From: Acanthamoeba sp. SK_2022b
Taxonomy: Eukaryota > Discosea > Longamoebia > Acanthamoebidae
Length of the DNA stretch: 14,198 nucleotides
Direction of reading: 5' to 3'
NCBI GenBank assembly: GCA_027943245.1
Contig: JANDJZ010001193.1
Coordinates: 1 to 14,198, forward strand
Position numbers and translations under genes: made by a program
Notes under the pieces: model-generated
Database searches by the model: none
Told to the model about the DNA's origin: nothing
The model's input: the letters and a program-made list of their open reading frames with translations, nothing else
Shown here: positions 1 to 6,896 of the stretch, in pieces
Numbering within the stretch: position 1 is the stretch's first letter
Layout of the letters: every line of letters starts with the position of its first letter

Positions 1-235
1 GTTTGCGGCCGGGCTCGACCTCCAGGAAGACGCCGGAATAGGGATGGCGTTCACCCTCGGGCGACTGAAGGACGATATTGGCCCGGCCGCCGACCCGCAG
101 GTCCCAGTCAACCACCGGCGTGGTCCAGGGGCGGGGACAGAACCATTCGCCGGTCCGCTCGACATAGACTTTCCAGACCGTCTCGGGCGAGGCCTTGATC
201 AGGCGGCTGACGCTGAGTTCGTAGAGTTCGGACAT
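1..235 (-). CDS. SRPBCC-family (AHSA1-like) protein, C-terminus outside the window
   Basis: The N-terminal 78 residues are visible; the rest lies beyond the left edge. The start MSELYELSVSRLIKASPETV followed by VWKVYVERTGEWFCPRPW and a GGRANIVLQSPEG stretch fits the SRPBCC/Bet v1-like fold, specifically the AHSA1 (activator of Hsp90 ATPase homologue 1-like) group. In bacteria these are small soluble proteins with a hydrophobic cavity and usually no assigned substrate. The ATG at 235 lies 3 bases after the stop of the upstream PhnB-like gene, so the two are almost certainly co-transcribed and probably translationally coupled; no strong ribosome binding site is visible of its own. The trio VOC, PhnB-like, SRPBCC divergent from an HxlR regulator is a common proteobacterial arrangement, and the function is unknown. 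Family assignment is fairly safe; a specific role cannot be given. Confidence 0.8.
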   Translation of the reverse strand, partial: MSELYELSVSRLIKASPETVWKVYVERTGEWFCPRPWTTPVVDWDLRVGGRANIVLQSPEGERHPYSGVFLEVEPGRK

Positions 236-238
236 GGA

Positions 239-739
239 TCAGACTTTCGACTGTGCGGCGTCGGCGGCGGCGTCCAGGGCGGCGATGTCGATCTTCTTCA
301 TCGTCATCATGGCCTCGAAGGCGGCGCGGGTGCGGGTGGGGTCAGGGTCGTCGTAGAAGGCCAGCAGGCGGCGCGGGGTGATCTGCCAATTGACGCCCCA
401 GCGGTCCTTGCACCAGCCGCAGTCGCTTTCCTTGCCGCCGTTTCCGACGATGGCGCCCCACAGGCGGTCGGTCTCGGCCTGGTCTTCGGTCACGATCACA
501 AAGGACACGGCCTCGGTGTGGGGGAAGATCGGACCGCCGTTCAGGCCCAGATAGGGGCGTCCGGCTAGGGTGAACTCCACCATCAGCTCAGAGCCCGCCG
601 GCGCCGATGGATTGTCGGCGGGGCTGTCGACCACGCGGTCGACATGGCTGTCGGGCAGGCCCAGCGACACATAGAACTCCGCCGCCAGCCGCGCCTGCCC
701 CAGGTCGTACCAGAGGCAGGGAATGATCTTGTCGGTCAT
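239..739 (-). CDS. VOC superfamily protein, PhnB / 3-demethylubiquinone-methyltransferase-like
   Basis: A complete 166-residue protein of the vicinal oxygen chelate (glyoxalase/bleomycin-resistance) fold. The N-terminal MTDKIIPCLWYDLGQARLAA, the central SFVIVTEDQAETDRLW and the hallmark ESDCGWCKDRWGVNWQITPR near residues 104-123 are typical of the PhnB group, which databases often name 3-demethylubiquinone-9 3-methyltransferase although it has no methyltransferase fold. The usual length is 130-170 residues. The ATG at 739 is preceded by a GAGGAG box about 8 bases upstream, which supports the start. It is the middle gene of a minus-strand group: the VOC gene ends 41 bases upstream and the SRPBCC gene starts 3 bases downstream. 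It probably acts in the cytoplasm; substrate unknown. The frame is intact, unlike its upstream neighbour. Confidence 0.88.
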   Translation of the reverse strand: MTDKIIPCLWYDLGQARLAAEFYVSLGLPDSHVDRVVDSPADNPSAPAGSELMVEFTLAGRPYLGLNGGPIFPHTEAVSFVIVTEDQAETDRLWGAIVGNGGKESDCGWCKDRWGVNWQITPRRLLAFYDDPDPTRTRAAFEAMMTMKKIDIAALDAAADAAQSKV

Positions 740-780
740 CGCATCGTCTCCTCAGTTTGATCCTGGGTGGATTGATCGGT

Positions 781-1222
781 TCAGGTCGCGGCCGCCTCAG
801 CGGCGAAGGCTTCGGGCCCGGCCTCGGCGGCCGCGGCGTCCATCCACATGACTTCCCAGATATGGCCGTCAGGGTCTGCGTAGCTGCGACCGTACATGAA
901 GCCGTAGTCCTGACAGATTGGGATCGATCCGGCCGCCCCGCCGATCCGGCCCGCGCACCACCCGATCGACGGATTCGCGGCTGTCGTGCGACAGGCACAG
1001 CATCACCTGGGCTGAGATCTTGGCGTCGGGAATCTGGCGATCCGTGAACTGACGCCATTTGTCGTGGGTCAGCAGCATGACGTGGATCGCGTCGGTGATC
1101 ACCATGCCCGATGCGGTGTCGTCGCTGAACCTGGGGTTCTTGGTCGCGCCTACCGCTTCATAGAAGGCGGTGGAGCGGTCGAGGTCGGTGACAGGCAGGT
1201 TGACGAAGATCATCTGAGGCAC
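781..1222 (-). pseudogene. VOC-family glyoxalase-like protein, frameshifted as read
   Basis: The GTG at 1222, preceded by GAGGAG about 7 bases upstream, opens a typical VOC protein (VPQMIFVNLPVTDLDRSTAF, then ATKNPRFSDDTASGMVITDA and AQVMLCLSHDSRESVDRVV). Around 920-965 homology leaves this frame and resumes in another as CQDYGFMYGRSYADPDGHIW and WEVMWMDAAAAEAGPEAFAA, ending at TGA 783-781. A short piece, GGARAGSAG, matches the family in the third frame between them, so at least two and probably three indels lie within about 45 bases. Net length plus two missing bases gives 148 codons, normal for the family. An in-frame ATG at 1279 exists, but it would reach into the divergent regulator's promoter and lacks a ribosome binding site. 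First gene of the VOC/PhnB/SRPBCC group. Sequencing error is more likely than decay, but decay cannot be excluded. Confidence 0.75.
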
Positions 1223-1270
1223 GGCGTTTCTCCTCTGCTTGGGTTTGCGAAACCTGCGCTCAGAGATTAC

Positions 1271-1302
1271 CATAGTCAACTATGAAGTTAGAAAAGATAA
1301 CT
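1271..1302. promoter_or_regulatory. Paired inverted repeats, candidate HxlR operator
   Basis: Two perfect inverted repeats lie side by side between the divergent VOC and HxlR genes. The first is CATAGT-CA-ACTATG (1271-1284); the second is AGTTA, 7 bases, TAACT (1286-1302). The region is AT-rich compared with the surroundings. HxlR-family regulators bind short palindromes and commonly control themselves and a divergent neighbour, so this is a plausible operator; that role is inference. If the regulator starts at the upstream ATG (1282), the repeats overlap its first codons; if it starts at GTG 1303, both lie neatly upstream. Confidence 0.5.
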
Positions 1303-1965
1303 GTGAAGCCGGGGCGCAGATATCACGACGCCTGTGGGGCGGCCCACGGCCTTGATCTGGTGGGTGAACGCTGGGCGCTGCTTGTGGTTCGCGAACTGAT
1401 GATGGGGCCGCGTCGGTTCGGGGATCTGAAGAAGGATCTGCACGGCATATCCGCCAACGTCCTGACCCAGCGGCTGGAAGGGCTGGAGGCGTCGGGCATC
1501 GTCCAGCGGCGCAAACTGCCGCCGCCCGCCTCGGTTCAAGTCTATGAGCTGACGGACTGGGGCTATGAGATCGAGCCGGTCTTCATGGTGCTGGGGCGCT
1601 GGGCGGCGCGCTCGCCGCAGCATGATCCGACCCTGCCGATCAGCGCCGTCTCAATCATGCAGTCCTTTATGACCATGTTCGACCCGTCCCTGGCGGGCGA
1701 CGCCGACATGACCCTGGGCTTCGTCTTCGGCGACGAGAGTTTTCGTGTGACGGTGGGCGAGGGCGTCCTGAAGGCGCGGCGTGACGCTGTTGACGACGCC
1801 GACGTGGTGGTGACGACGGCCCCCCAGGTCACGGCGGCGGCGGTCTATGGCAAGGCGCCGCTGGCGGTTCTTGAGGCCGAGGGCGCGATGGCGATCAGCG
1901 GCGACCGCGCCGTGTTTGAGCGTTACGTCAGCTTCTTCCACCTGCCGGAGAAGGCAGACGTCTGA
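1282..1965 (+). CDS. HxlR-family winged-helix transcriptional regulator with C-terminal SCP2-like domain
   Basis: A 227-residue protein. Residues about 13-110 carry the HxlR winged helix: RRYHDACGAAHGLDLVGERW, then the LLVVRELMMGPRRFGDLKKD segment, the ISANVLTQRLEGLEASGIVQ recognition region and YELTDWGYEIEPV in the wing. Most HxlR proteins stop near 110-130 residues; here an extra domain of about 100 residues (FMTMFDPSLAGDADMTLGFV to AISGDRAVFERYVSFF) resembles the SCP2 sterol-carrier-like domain found in some longer HxlR proteins and may sense a hydrophobic ligand. The gene is divergent from the VOC operon across 59 bases that contain palindromes. The start is uncertain: ATG 1282 has no clear ribosome binding site and sits inside a palindrome, and GTG 1303 (MKPGRRYHDACG) is a credible alternative. 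It converges on bioB with only 9 bases between stops. Confidence 0.88.
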   Translation: MKLEKITVKPGRRYHDACGAAHGLDLVGERWALLVVRELMMGPRRFGDLKKDLHGISANVLTQRLEGLEASGIVQRRKLPPPASVQVYELTDWGYEIEPVFMVLGRWAARSPQHDPTLPISAVSIMQSFMTMFDPSLAGDADMTLGFVFGDESFRVTVGEGVLKARRDAVDDADVVVTTAPQVTAAAVYGKAPLAVLEAEGAMAISGDRAVFERYVSFFHLPEKADV

Positions 1966-1974
1966 ACGGGGCGA

Positions 1975-2996
1975 TCAGCGTGCGGTCGTGCCGGCCGGCA
2001 TGGGTTGAAGATCCAGCAGGGCGAACAGGCGGGCGTCCTCGTCTTCTTCCGGGTTGGGCGTGGTCAAAAGCTTGCCGCCGACGAAGATGGAGTTGGCGCC
2101 CGCCAGGAAGCACAGGGCCTGCATCTCCGGGGTCATGGTCTCGCGCCCCGCCGACAGGCGCACCATGGCGCGCGGGCAGACCAGACGGGCGACAGCGACG
2201 GTGCGGACGAACTCGATCGGATCAATCTCGCCCGCCTTCAGAACCTGTTCGCCCAGCGGGGTGCCGGTCACCGGGACCAGGGCGTTGACCGGCAGGCTGT
2301 CGGGATGGGCGGGCAGGGTGGCCAGGGCGTGCAGCAGGCCCGCGCGGTCGCGTCGCGCCTCGCCCATGCCGACAATGCCGCCGCAACAGGTGTTCATGCC
2401 CGCGGCGCGCACATGCTCCAGCGTGTCCAGCCGGTCCTGATAGGTGCGGGTGGTGACGACCTCGGCGTAATAGTCGGGGCCGGTGTCGAGGTTATGGTTG
2501 TAATAGTCCAGACCTGCGTCCTTCAGCTGGCGCGCCTGATCGGCGGTCAGCATACCCAGGGTGGCGCAGGTCTCAAGACCAAGGGCCTTCACGCCCGAGA
2601 TCATCTTCGCCAGACGCGGCGTGTCGCGGTCCTTCAACTCGCGCCAGGCGGCGCCCATGCAGAAACGGCTGGCCCCGCCTGCCTTGGCGGCGGCGGCCTC
2701 GGCGATGACGACGTCGGCGTCCAGAAGCTTCTCGGCCTTCAGCCCAGTCTTGAAGCTGGCCGACTGGGAGCAGTAGCCGCAGTTCTCGGCGCAGCCGCCC
2801 GTCTTGATCGACAGAAGCTGGGACTTCTGGATCTGGCTGGGATCGAACCAGGTCCGGTGGACGGATGCGGCCTCGAACACCAGCTCCATGAAGGGGCGGG
2901 CGAACAGGGCCTCGACCTCCTCCAGCGTCCAGTCATGGCGGGGCTGCAGCTATATTGGTGCGGGGCGGTCAGGTGCGGGGACAGATCATCAGCCAT
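1975..2996 (-). CDS. bioB: Biotin synthase BioB; N-terminus frameshifted as read
   Basis: Radical SAM enzyme that inserts sulfur into dethiobiotin in the last step of biotin synthesis, in the cytoplasm. The 304-residue open frame from ATG 2889 contains the radical SAM cluster motif [13 protein letters not shown] (Cys 33, 37 and 40 of that frame), [12 protein letters not shown], the [2Fe-2S] cysteine contexts [20 protein letters not shown] and [12 protein letters not shown], and RLSAGRE with the arginine cluster ligand. Family proteins have 20-40 more N-terminal residues. These are visible upstream: [17 protein letters not shown] in the same frame, and [19 protein letters not shown] from ATG 2996 in another. 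Adding one C to the minus-strand C4 run (2943-2940) joins the frames and gives 341 codons including the stop. Without it an in-frame TAG stops the upstream part. The gene stands alone, without other bio genes nearby. Confidence 0.93.
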
Positions 2997-3888
2997 GTCC
3001 GCGCCAGCCGCCTAACTTGCCGCAAAGCTGGGACTTGAAGACGTTGTTACTCGAGTGAAAGGCCCGTGGAACGGATTCAGGCGTGACGGGCTGGAACACC
3101 CGCACATAATCGACCTCCATGGTCTGGGGCAGGGCGTCGTCGTCAATGCCCTGGGCGCCGCCCCAGTCGCCGCCGACGGCGATGTTCAGGATCAGGCGGA
3201 ACGGCTTGTCGAACGGCCAGGTTTCCGGGCGGCCCTCGCCGTCGTTGGCGAAGCTGTAATAGGGTTGGTCGTCGACCATGAAGGTCACCGCCTCGGGCCG
3301 CCACTGCACCTGATAGCGATGGAAGGTCTGGCAGGCGTCGTCGATCTGGGCCGCGCCGCCGCGTTCGGTCTTGGCGATGTGGTTATAGGCCTGGGTGTGG
3401 ACCGTGCCGTGGATCGCGCCTGGCGCATGGCCGACATGCTCCATGATGTCGATCTCGCCGCCCAGCGGCCAGCCTGACGGCTGTGTCGGCAGCATCCAGA
3501 TCGCGGGCCATGTGCCGCGTCCGCACGGCAGTTTGGCGCGGACCTCGATCAGCCCGTAGGTCCAGCCGGGAGCGGTGCTGAGCAGGCGGGCGGATGTATA
3601 GGCCTGGCCGCCCCAGTCGGGCGCGTCGGACAGGGTCTCGCGCCGCGCGGTCAGGATCAGCCTGCCGTTCTCGACCCGCGCATTCTCCAGCCGTTCGACG
3701 GCGTAATACTGGGCTTCATTGTTGTGCCAGCCTTCGCGGTTGCGGCTGGCGTCATAGGTCCAACGCGAAGGGTCCGGCAGGCCGTCCTGATCGAACTCGT
3801 CCGCCCAGACCAGGACATGGCCCGCGGGCGCCGTCGCCTGTGCGGGCGCGCCAGCCAGCATCAGACTCGCAATCAGCCCTGTAATCAT
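2989..3888 (-). CDS. Secreted glycoside hydrolase family 16 beta-glucanase
   Basis: A 299-residue protein with an N-terminal signal peptide (MITGLIASLMLAGAPAQA, cleavage near residue 18-20) and one GH16 domain over about residues 25-268. The catalytic signature GEIDIMEHVG lies at 144-153, with Glu145 as nucleophile, Asp147 assisting and Glu150 as acid/base. Family landmarks also visible are VWADEFDQDGLPDPSRWTYD, WHNNEAQYY, FGLIEV-like YGLIEVRAKLP, WPAIWMLP, HRYQVQW and PFRLILNIAVGGDWGG. It probably hydrolyses beta-1,3- or mixed beta-1,3-1,4-glucans (laminarinase/lichenase type) in the periplasm or outside the cell; exact specificity cannot be read. ATG 3888 has GGAGG 8 bases upstream. The fold should end at MEVDYVRVFQPV; the remaining 31 residues are not recognisable and overlap the inferred bioB start by 8 bases, which may mean a lost stop or another small sequence error. 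Confidence 0.92.
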   Translation of the reverse strand: MITGLIASLMLAGAPAQATAPAGHVLVWADEFDQDGLPDPSRWTYDASRNREGWHNNEAQYYAVERLENARVENGRLILTARRETLSDAPDWGGQAYTSARLLSTAPGWTYGLIEVRAKLPCGRGTWPAIWMLPTQPSGWPLGGEIDIMEHVGHAPGAIHGTVHTQAYNHIAKTERGGAAQIDDACQTFHRYQVQWRPEAVTFMVDDQPYYSFANDGEGRPETWPFDKPFRLILNIAVGGDWGGAQGIDDDALPQTMEVDYVRVFQPVTPESVPRAFHSSNNVFKSQLCGKLGGWRGHG

Positions 3889-3989
3889 CGACGGTCCCTC
3901 CAGCGTCCCCCGTCAGGGATAGGACAGGACAGGTGCGGCGCCAAACCGGCGATATGCCGCGCGCCTGCCGAACCGCCGATCCGGTCAGT

Positions 3990-4199
3990 TCAGGCTAGGA
4001 TGTCCAGCAGGGCGCCGGTCATGTCATCGGCGGTCTTCAATGCGGCGGCGTTGGCGCGAAAGGCGATCTTGACCTGGACCTGCTCGACGATTTCTTCGGC
4101 CAGATGATCCGGCTGCATCTGCGCTGTGCGGCGCGCGCTGTTCTCGAAACGCGTCTGGGCGTCCAGCATTCCGGCGGCGGTGATGGGCAGGACCCGCAT
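3990..4199 (-). CDS. Flagellar basal-body rod C-terminal-domain mini-protein
   Basis: A 69-residue protein whose second half, LAEEIVEQVQVKIAFRANAA followed by ALKTADDMTGALLDILA, matches the conserved C-terminal helix shared by flagellar rod, hook and hook-associated proteins (Flg_bbr_C domain). That helix packs in the inner tube of the axial structure. The N-terminal part (MRVLPITAAGMLDAQTRFEN) resembles the rod-protein N-terminal helix, so the protein looks like the two terminal helices without the surface domain. The ATG at 4199 has a strong GGAGG 5 bases upstream. No other flagellar gene is adjacent, so this is an orphan; similar small annotated proteins exist in Caulobacterales. Whether it is assembled into the flagellum is not known from the sequence. 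It is divergent from the helicase gene. Confidence 0.82.
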   Translation of the reverse strand: MRVLPITAAGMLDAQTRFENSARRTAQMQPDHLAEEIVEQVQVKIAFRANAAALKTADDMTGALLDILA

Positions 4200-4256
4200 G
4201 ACGATCCTCCGGGACGATATCCGGCCAAGGGTGGGTTCAGCGTCATAAGTGCGCTT

Positions 4257-4388
4257 TTCAGGTCAACATCGCCTGAAGGAACAGGGTGAACGGCGTTTTC
4301 CGCCCCGCTTAGGCCTTTATCCGTGTATAGGGCGCTTCTCATTCGCCCGGCCTGAGGTCTGTCCTCGGCCGGGCGCGGTCGTTTCGAC
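4257..4388 (+). promoter_or_regulatory. Structured 5' leader of the DEAD-box helicase gene
   Basis: The 219 bases between the flagellar mini-gene and the helicase hold several inverted repeats. The strongest (4344-4375) is CGCCCGGCC plus GAGG pairing with CCTC plus GGCCGGGCG: 13 pairs, one bulged T (4353) and a 5-base loop. Others are TTCAGG/CCTGAA (4257-4277), GGCG/CGCC around TTTTC (4292-4304) and GTCG-TTT-CGAC (4378-4388). GGGCG at 4330-4334 can also pair with CGCCC at 4344-4348, which competes with the main stem. No T-run follows the main stem, so it is not a standard terminator. Cold-shock helicase genes often have long structured leaders; a regulatory role here is inference. Confidence 0.4.
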
Positions 4389-4418
4389 GCCCGCCTTGTC
4401 CGTTGTCCCAGGTATCCG

Positions 4419-6308
4419 ATGCCCTTTCCCGCCGTCCACCCCGCGCTCGACCGCGCCCTCATCAACAAGGGCTATGCCGAGCCGACCCCCGTTCAGGCCG
4501 CCGTTCTGGAAGGCGAGCACGCCGAACGCGACCTGCTGGTCTCGGCCCAGACGGGTTCGGGCAAGACGGTGGCCTTTGGTCTGGCCGCTGCGCCGACCCT
4601 GTTGGGCGACAAGCCGATCTTCGGTCCCGGCGGCGCGCCGCTGTGCCTGGCCATCGCCCCGACCCGTGAACTGGCCATGCAGGTCGCGTCCGAGCTTCAG
4701 TGGCTGTACGCCGACTCCGGCGCCAAGATCGCCACCTGCGTCGGCGGCATGGATGCGCGTCGTGAAGCGCGCGCCCTGGGCTTTGGCGTCCACATCGTCG
4801 TCGGCACGCCGGGCCGCCTGAAGGACCACATCGACCGGGGCAACCTGGACCTGTCGGAACTGAAGGTCGCAGTCCTGGACGAAGCCGACGAGATGCTGGA
4901 CATGGGCTTCCGCGAGGACCTGGAGTTCATTCTGGACCAGGCCCCGGCCGAACGCCGCACCCTGCTGTTCTCGGCGACCATCGCGCGCGAGATCGCGACC
5001 CTGGCCAAACGCTATCAGAAGGACGCGGTGCGCATCGACGCCACCGACAAGACGCGCCAGCACGCCGACATCGAATACCGCGCCTATCGCATCGCCCCGA
5101 ACGAGATCGAACACGCGGTGGTCAACACCCTGCGCTGGTTCGAGGCGCCACGCGCCATGGTCTTCTGCTCGACGCGCGACAGCGTGCGTCACCTGCAATC
5201 CTCGCTGCTGGAGCGTGGTTTCTCGACCGTGTCTCTGTCGGGCGAAATGGGCCAGCGCGAGCGCACCGATGCCCTGCAGTCGCTGCGTGACGGCCGCGCC
5301 CGCGTCTGCGTCGCCACCGACGTCGCCGCGCGCGGTCTGGACCTGCCGGACCTGGGTCTGGTCATCCACGCCGAACTGCCGATGAACCGTGCAGGCCTGC
5401 TGCACCGTTCAGGCCGTACGGGCCGTGCGGGCAAGAAGGGCGTCTCCGTGATGCTGGTCCCGCATTCGCGTCGCCGCAAGGCCGAGCGCCTGATGGACGA
5501 GGCGGGCGTCGACGCCGTCTGGTCCGGCGCCCCGACCTTCGACGAAATCCGCAAGGCTGACGAAGGCCGTCTGCTGTCGCCCGAGTTCTTCGAGGCCGAC
5601 GTCACCGACGAGGACATGATCGTCGCCAAGCGCATGATCGCCGAGCGCACGCCCGACGAGATCGCCGCCGCCCTGGTGCGTCTGCTGCGCAAGGAGCAGC
5701 CTGCGCCGGAAGAACTGTCCGATCCGGGCGCTGACCGCGGCCCCGCCAAGCGCGACCGCATGGTCCGCAACGACGACGGCACGGCGGCTCAGCCCTGGCC
5801 GGGCGAACGCCTGGGCGCCGACGACGTGGTCTGGTTCCGCATGGATGTGGGCCGCAACAAGAACGCCGACCCCAAGTGGCTGATCCCGCTGATCTGCCGC
5901 GTCGGCGGCATCTCCAAGCCCCAGATCGGCGCCATCCGCACCTTCCCGGAGGAAACCCGGTTCGAAATCGCCAAGACGCACGAGAAGGCGTTCCGCGAGG
6001 CTGTCGCCGCCTCGAACGACGAAGTGAAGATCACGCCGTCTGAAGCCCCGACGCCGGGTTCGATGAAGGCCGGTCGTTTCGCCGGCAAGCCGCGTCGCGA
6101 AGACGGCGACCGTCCGTTCAAGAAGACCCCTTACAAGCGCGCCGACGGCGGCGAGGGCGACGCCCGTCCGCCGTTCAAGAAGAAGCCCTGGGCGCCCAAG
6201 GCGGCTGAAGGCGGCAAGCCTTCTGGCGACAAACCCTTCGCCAAGAAGCCTTTCAAGCCCAAGCCGGGCTTCAACAAGGGCGGCTTCAAGGGCAAGTCGA
6301 ACGGTTGA
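4419..6308 (+). CDS. DEAD-box ATP-dependent RNA helicase with DbpA RNA-binding domain and Lys-rich tail
   Basis: A 629-residue SF2 RNA helicase. All core motifs are present: Q-motif Gln26, motif I AQTGSGKT (43-50), Ia PTREL (81-85), GG (109-110), Ib TPGR (130-133), II DEAD (154-157), III SAT (185-187), IV MVFCSTR (247-253), V ATDVAARG (299-306) and VI HRSGRTGRAG (329-338). A linker leads to a DbpA/CsdA-type RRM-like domain at about 468-535 (VVWFRMDVGRNKNADPKWLI and SKPQIGAIRTF). The last 85 or so residues are basic and low-complexity, with repeated PFKK/PFKPKP units, likely for non-specific RNA contact. This architecture suits CsdA/DeaD or DbpA-like roles in ribosome assembly, mRNA turnover or cold adaptation; I do not choose a gene symbol. 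ATG 4419 has only a weak AGG upstream. The gene has its own leader and ends at a candidate terminator. Confidence 0.95.
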   Translation: MPFPAVHPALDRALINKGYAEPTPVQAAVLEGEHAERDLLVSAQTGSGKTVAFGLAAAPTLLGDKPIFGPGGAPLCLAIAPTRELAMQVASELQWLYADSGAKIATCVGGMDARREARALGFGVHIVVGTPGRLKDHIDRGNLDLSELKVAVLDEADEMLDMGFREDLEFILDQAPAERRTLLFSATIAREIATLAKRYQKDAVRIDATDKTRQHADIEYRAYRIAPNEIEHAVVNTLRWFEAPRAMVFCSTRDSVRHLQSSLLERGFSTVSLSGEMGQRERTDALQSLRDGRARVCVATDVAARGLDLPDLGLVIHAELPMNRAGLLHRSGRTGRAGKKGVSVMLVPHSRRRKAERLMDEAGVDAVWSGAPTFDEIRKADEGRLLSPEFFEADVTDEDMIVAKRMIAERTPDEIAAALVRLLRKEQPAPEELSDPGADRGPAKRDRMVRNDDGTAAQPWPGERLGADDVVWFRMDVGRNKNADPKWLIPLICRVGGISKPQIGAIRTFPEETRFEIAKTHEKAFREAVAASNDEVKITPSEAPTPGSMKAGRFAGKPRREDGDRPFKKTPYKRADGGEGDARPPFKKKPWAPKAAEGGKPSGDKPFAKKPFKPKPGFNKGGFKGKSNG

Positions 6309-6314
6309 TTTTCC

Positions 6315-6348
6315 AAGCCCCTCCTTCGCACTCGCGGGGGAGGGGTTC
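6315..6348 (+). terminator. Candidate intrinsic terminator after the helicase gene
   Basis: CCCCTCC (6318-6324) pairs perfectly with GGAGGGG (6339-6345) around a 14-base loop, followed by TTCTT. The stem starts 9 bases after the helicase stop. The T-tract is imperfect and the loop long, so termination may be partial, allowing read-through into the DUF962 gene. Confidence 0.5.
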
Positions 6349-6383
6349 TTGCAAGCGGCCGCATACCGGCGCAACCTCACGGC

Positions 6384-6707
6384 ATGACCAGTCCGTCCGC
6401 GCCAGAGGGTCGGTTCGCCTCGTTCGAGGCCTTCTACCCCTATTATATTCACGAGCATTCCAATCGGACCTGCCGCCGCATCCATGTGGTCGGGACAGGC
6501 CTGGTGATCGCGGCCTTTGCGGCCTTGCTCGTGACGCGGAACCCGTGGTGGCTGTTGGTCATGCCTCTGGTCGGCTACGGCTTCGCCTGGGTGGGGCATT
6601 TCTTCTTCGAGAAGAACCGGCCCGCGACCTTCAAATATCCGCTGTGGAGCTTGATGGGCGATTTCCGACTTTTCTTTGAAACCATAAGCGGAAAGCGCCG
6701 TTTCTGA
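6384..6707 (+). CDS. DUF962 / Mpo1-like small membrane protein
   Basis: A 107-residue protein of the DUF962 (YGL010w-like) family. Hallmarks are the YIHEHSNRTCRRIHVVGT segment (His23, His25, His34) and GYGFAWVGHFFFEKNRPATF (His72), then YPLWSLMGDFRLFFE. Two hydrophobic segments (about 36-50 and 55-70) predict membrane insertion. The yeast member Mpo1 is an Fe(II)-dependent dioxygenase of 2-hydroxy fatty acids in the alpha-oxidation of phytosphingosine-derived chains, and the conserved histidines are thought to bind the metal. Whether bacterial members do the same reaction is unproven, though sphingolipid-containing alphaproteobacteria make it plausible. Frame intact and length normal. The start ATG lacks a strong ribosome binding site. 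It lies 75 bases downstream of the helicase stop; linkage depends on how leaky the intervening terminator is. Confidence 0.87.
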   Translation: MTSPSAPEGRFASFEAFYPYYIHEHSNRTCRRIHVVGTGLVIAAFAALLVTRNPWWLLVMPLVGYGFAWVGHFFFEKNRPATFKYPLWSLMGDFRLFFETISGKRRF

Positions 6708-6759
6708 CGCCGGCGAACAGCTGTGCTTCGGCCCTGCACGGCGTCGCAAAACAGGATAT

Positions 6760-6773
6760 GGTCGCCTGCGACC
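6760..6773. promoter_or_regulatory. Palindrome upstream of the two-domain secreted protein
   Basis: GGTCGC-CT-GCGACC is a perfect inverted repeat about 25 bases before the ATG at 6799, and a further GGTCGC copy follows at 6777-6782. It could be an operator or a small 5' hairpin. Nothing ties it to a known regulator. Confidence 0.3.
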
Positions 6774-6896
6774 TGGGGTCGCAATCGGAGGACCATCTAT
6801 GAAGACTATCGCCATCGTGACAGCGGCGGCCATGCTGCTGACGCCGGGGGTGAGCCTGGCTCAGAAAGCGGCGGGCGCCCTGACGCCTGCTGAGCC

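Noticed and set aside
781..1222. Reading the VOC break as a programmed frameshift
   Set aside because: Two or three separate frame changes are needed, no slippery heptamer with downstream structure is evident, and six other genes show similar breaks.
2005..3015. Plus-strand open frame (336 codons) opposite bioB
   Set aside because: bioB is unmistakable on the minus strand; the plus frame has no recognisable motif.
4317..5405. Long minus-strand open frame (362 codons) opposite the helicase core
   Set aside because: It lies across well-conserved helicase motifs on the other strand and has the composition of a shadow frame.
5409..6833. Long minus-strand open frame (474 codons) opposite the helicase, DUF962 and leader of the secreted protein
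   Set aside because: It is the antisense shadow of the helicase gene, caused by high third-position GC; it is Arg/Gly/Ala-rich with no domain and crosses several gene boundaries.
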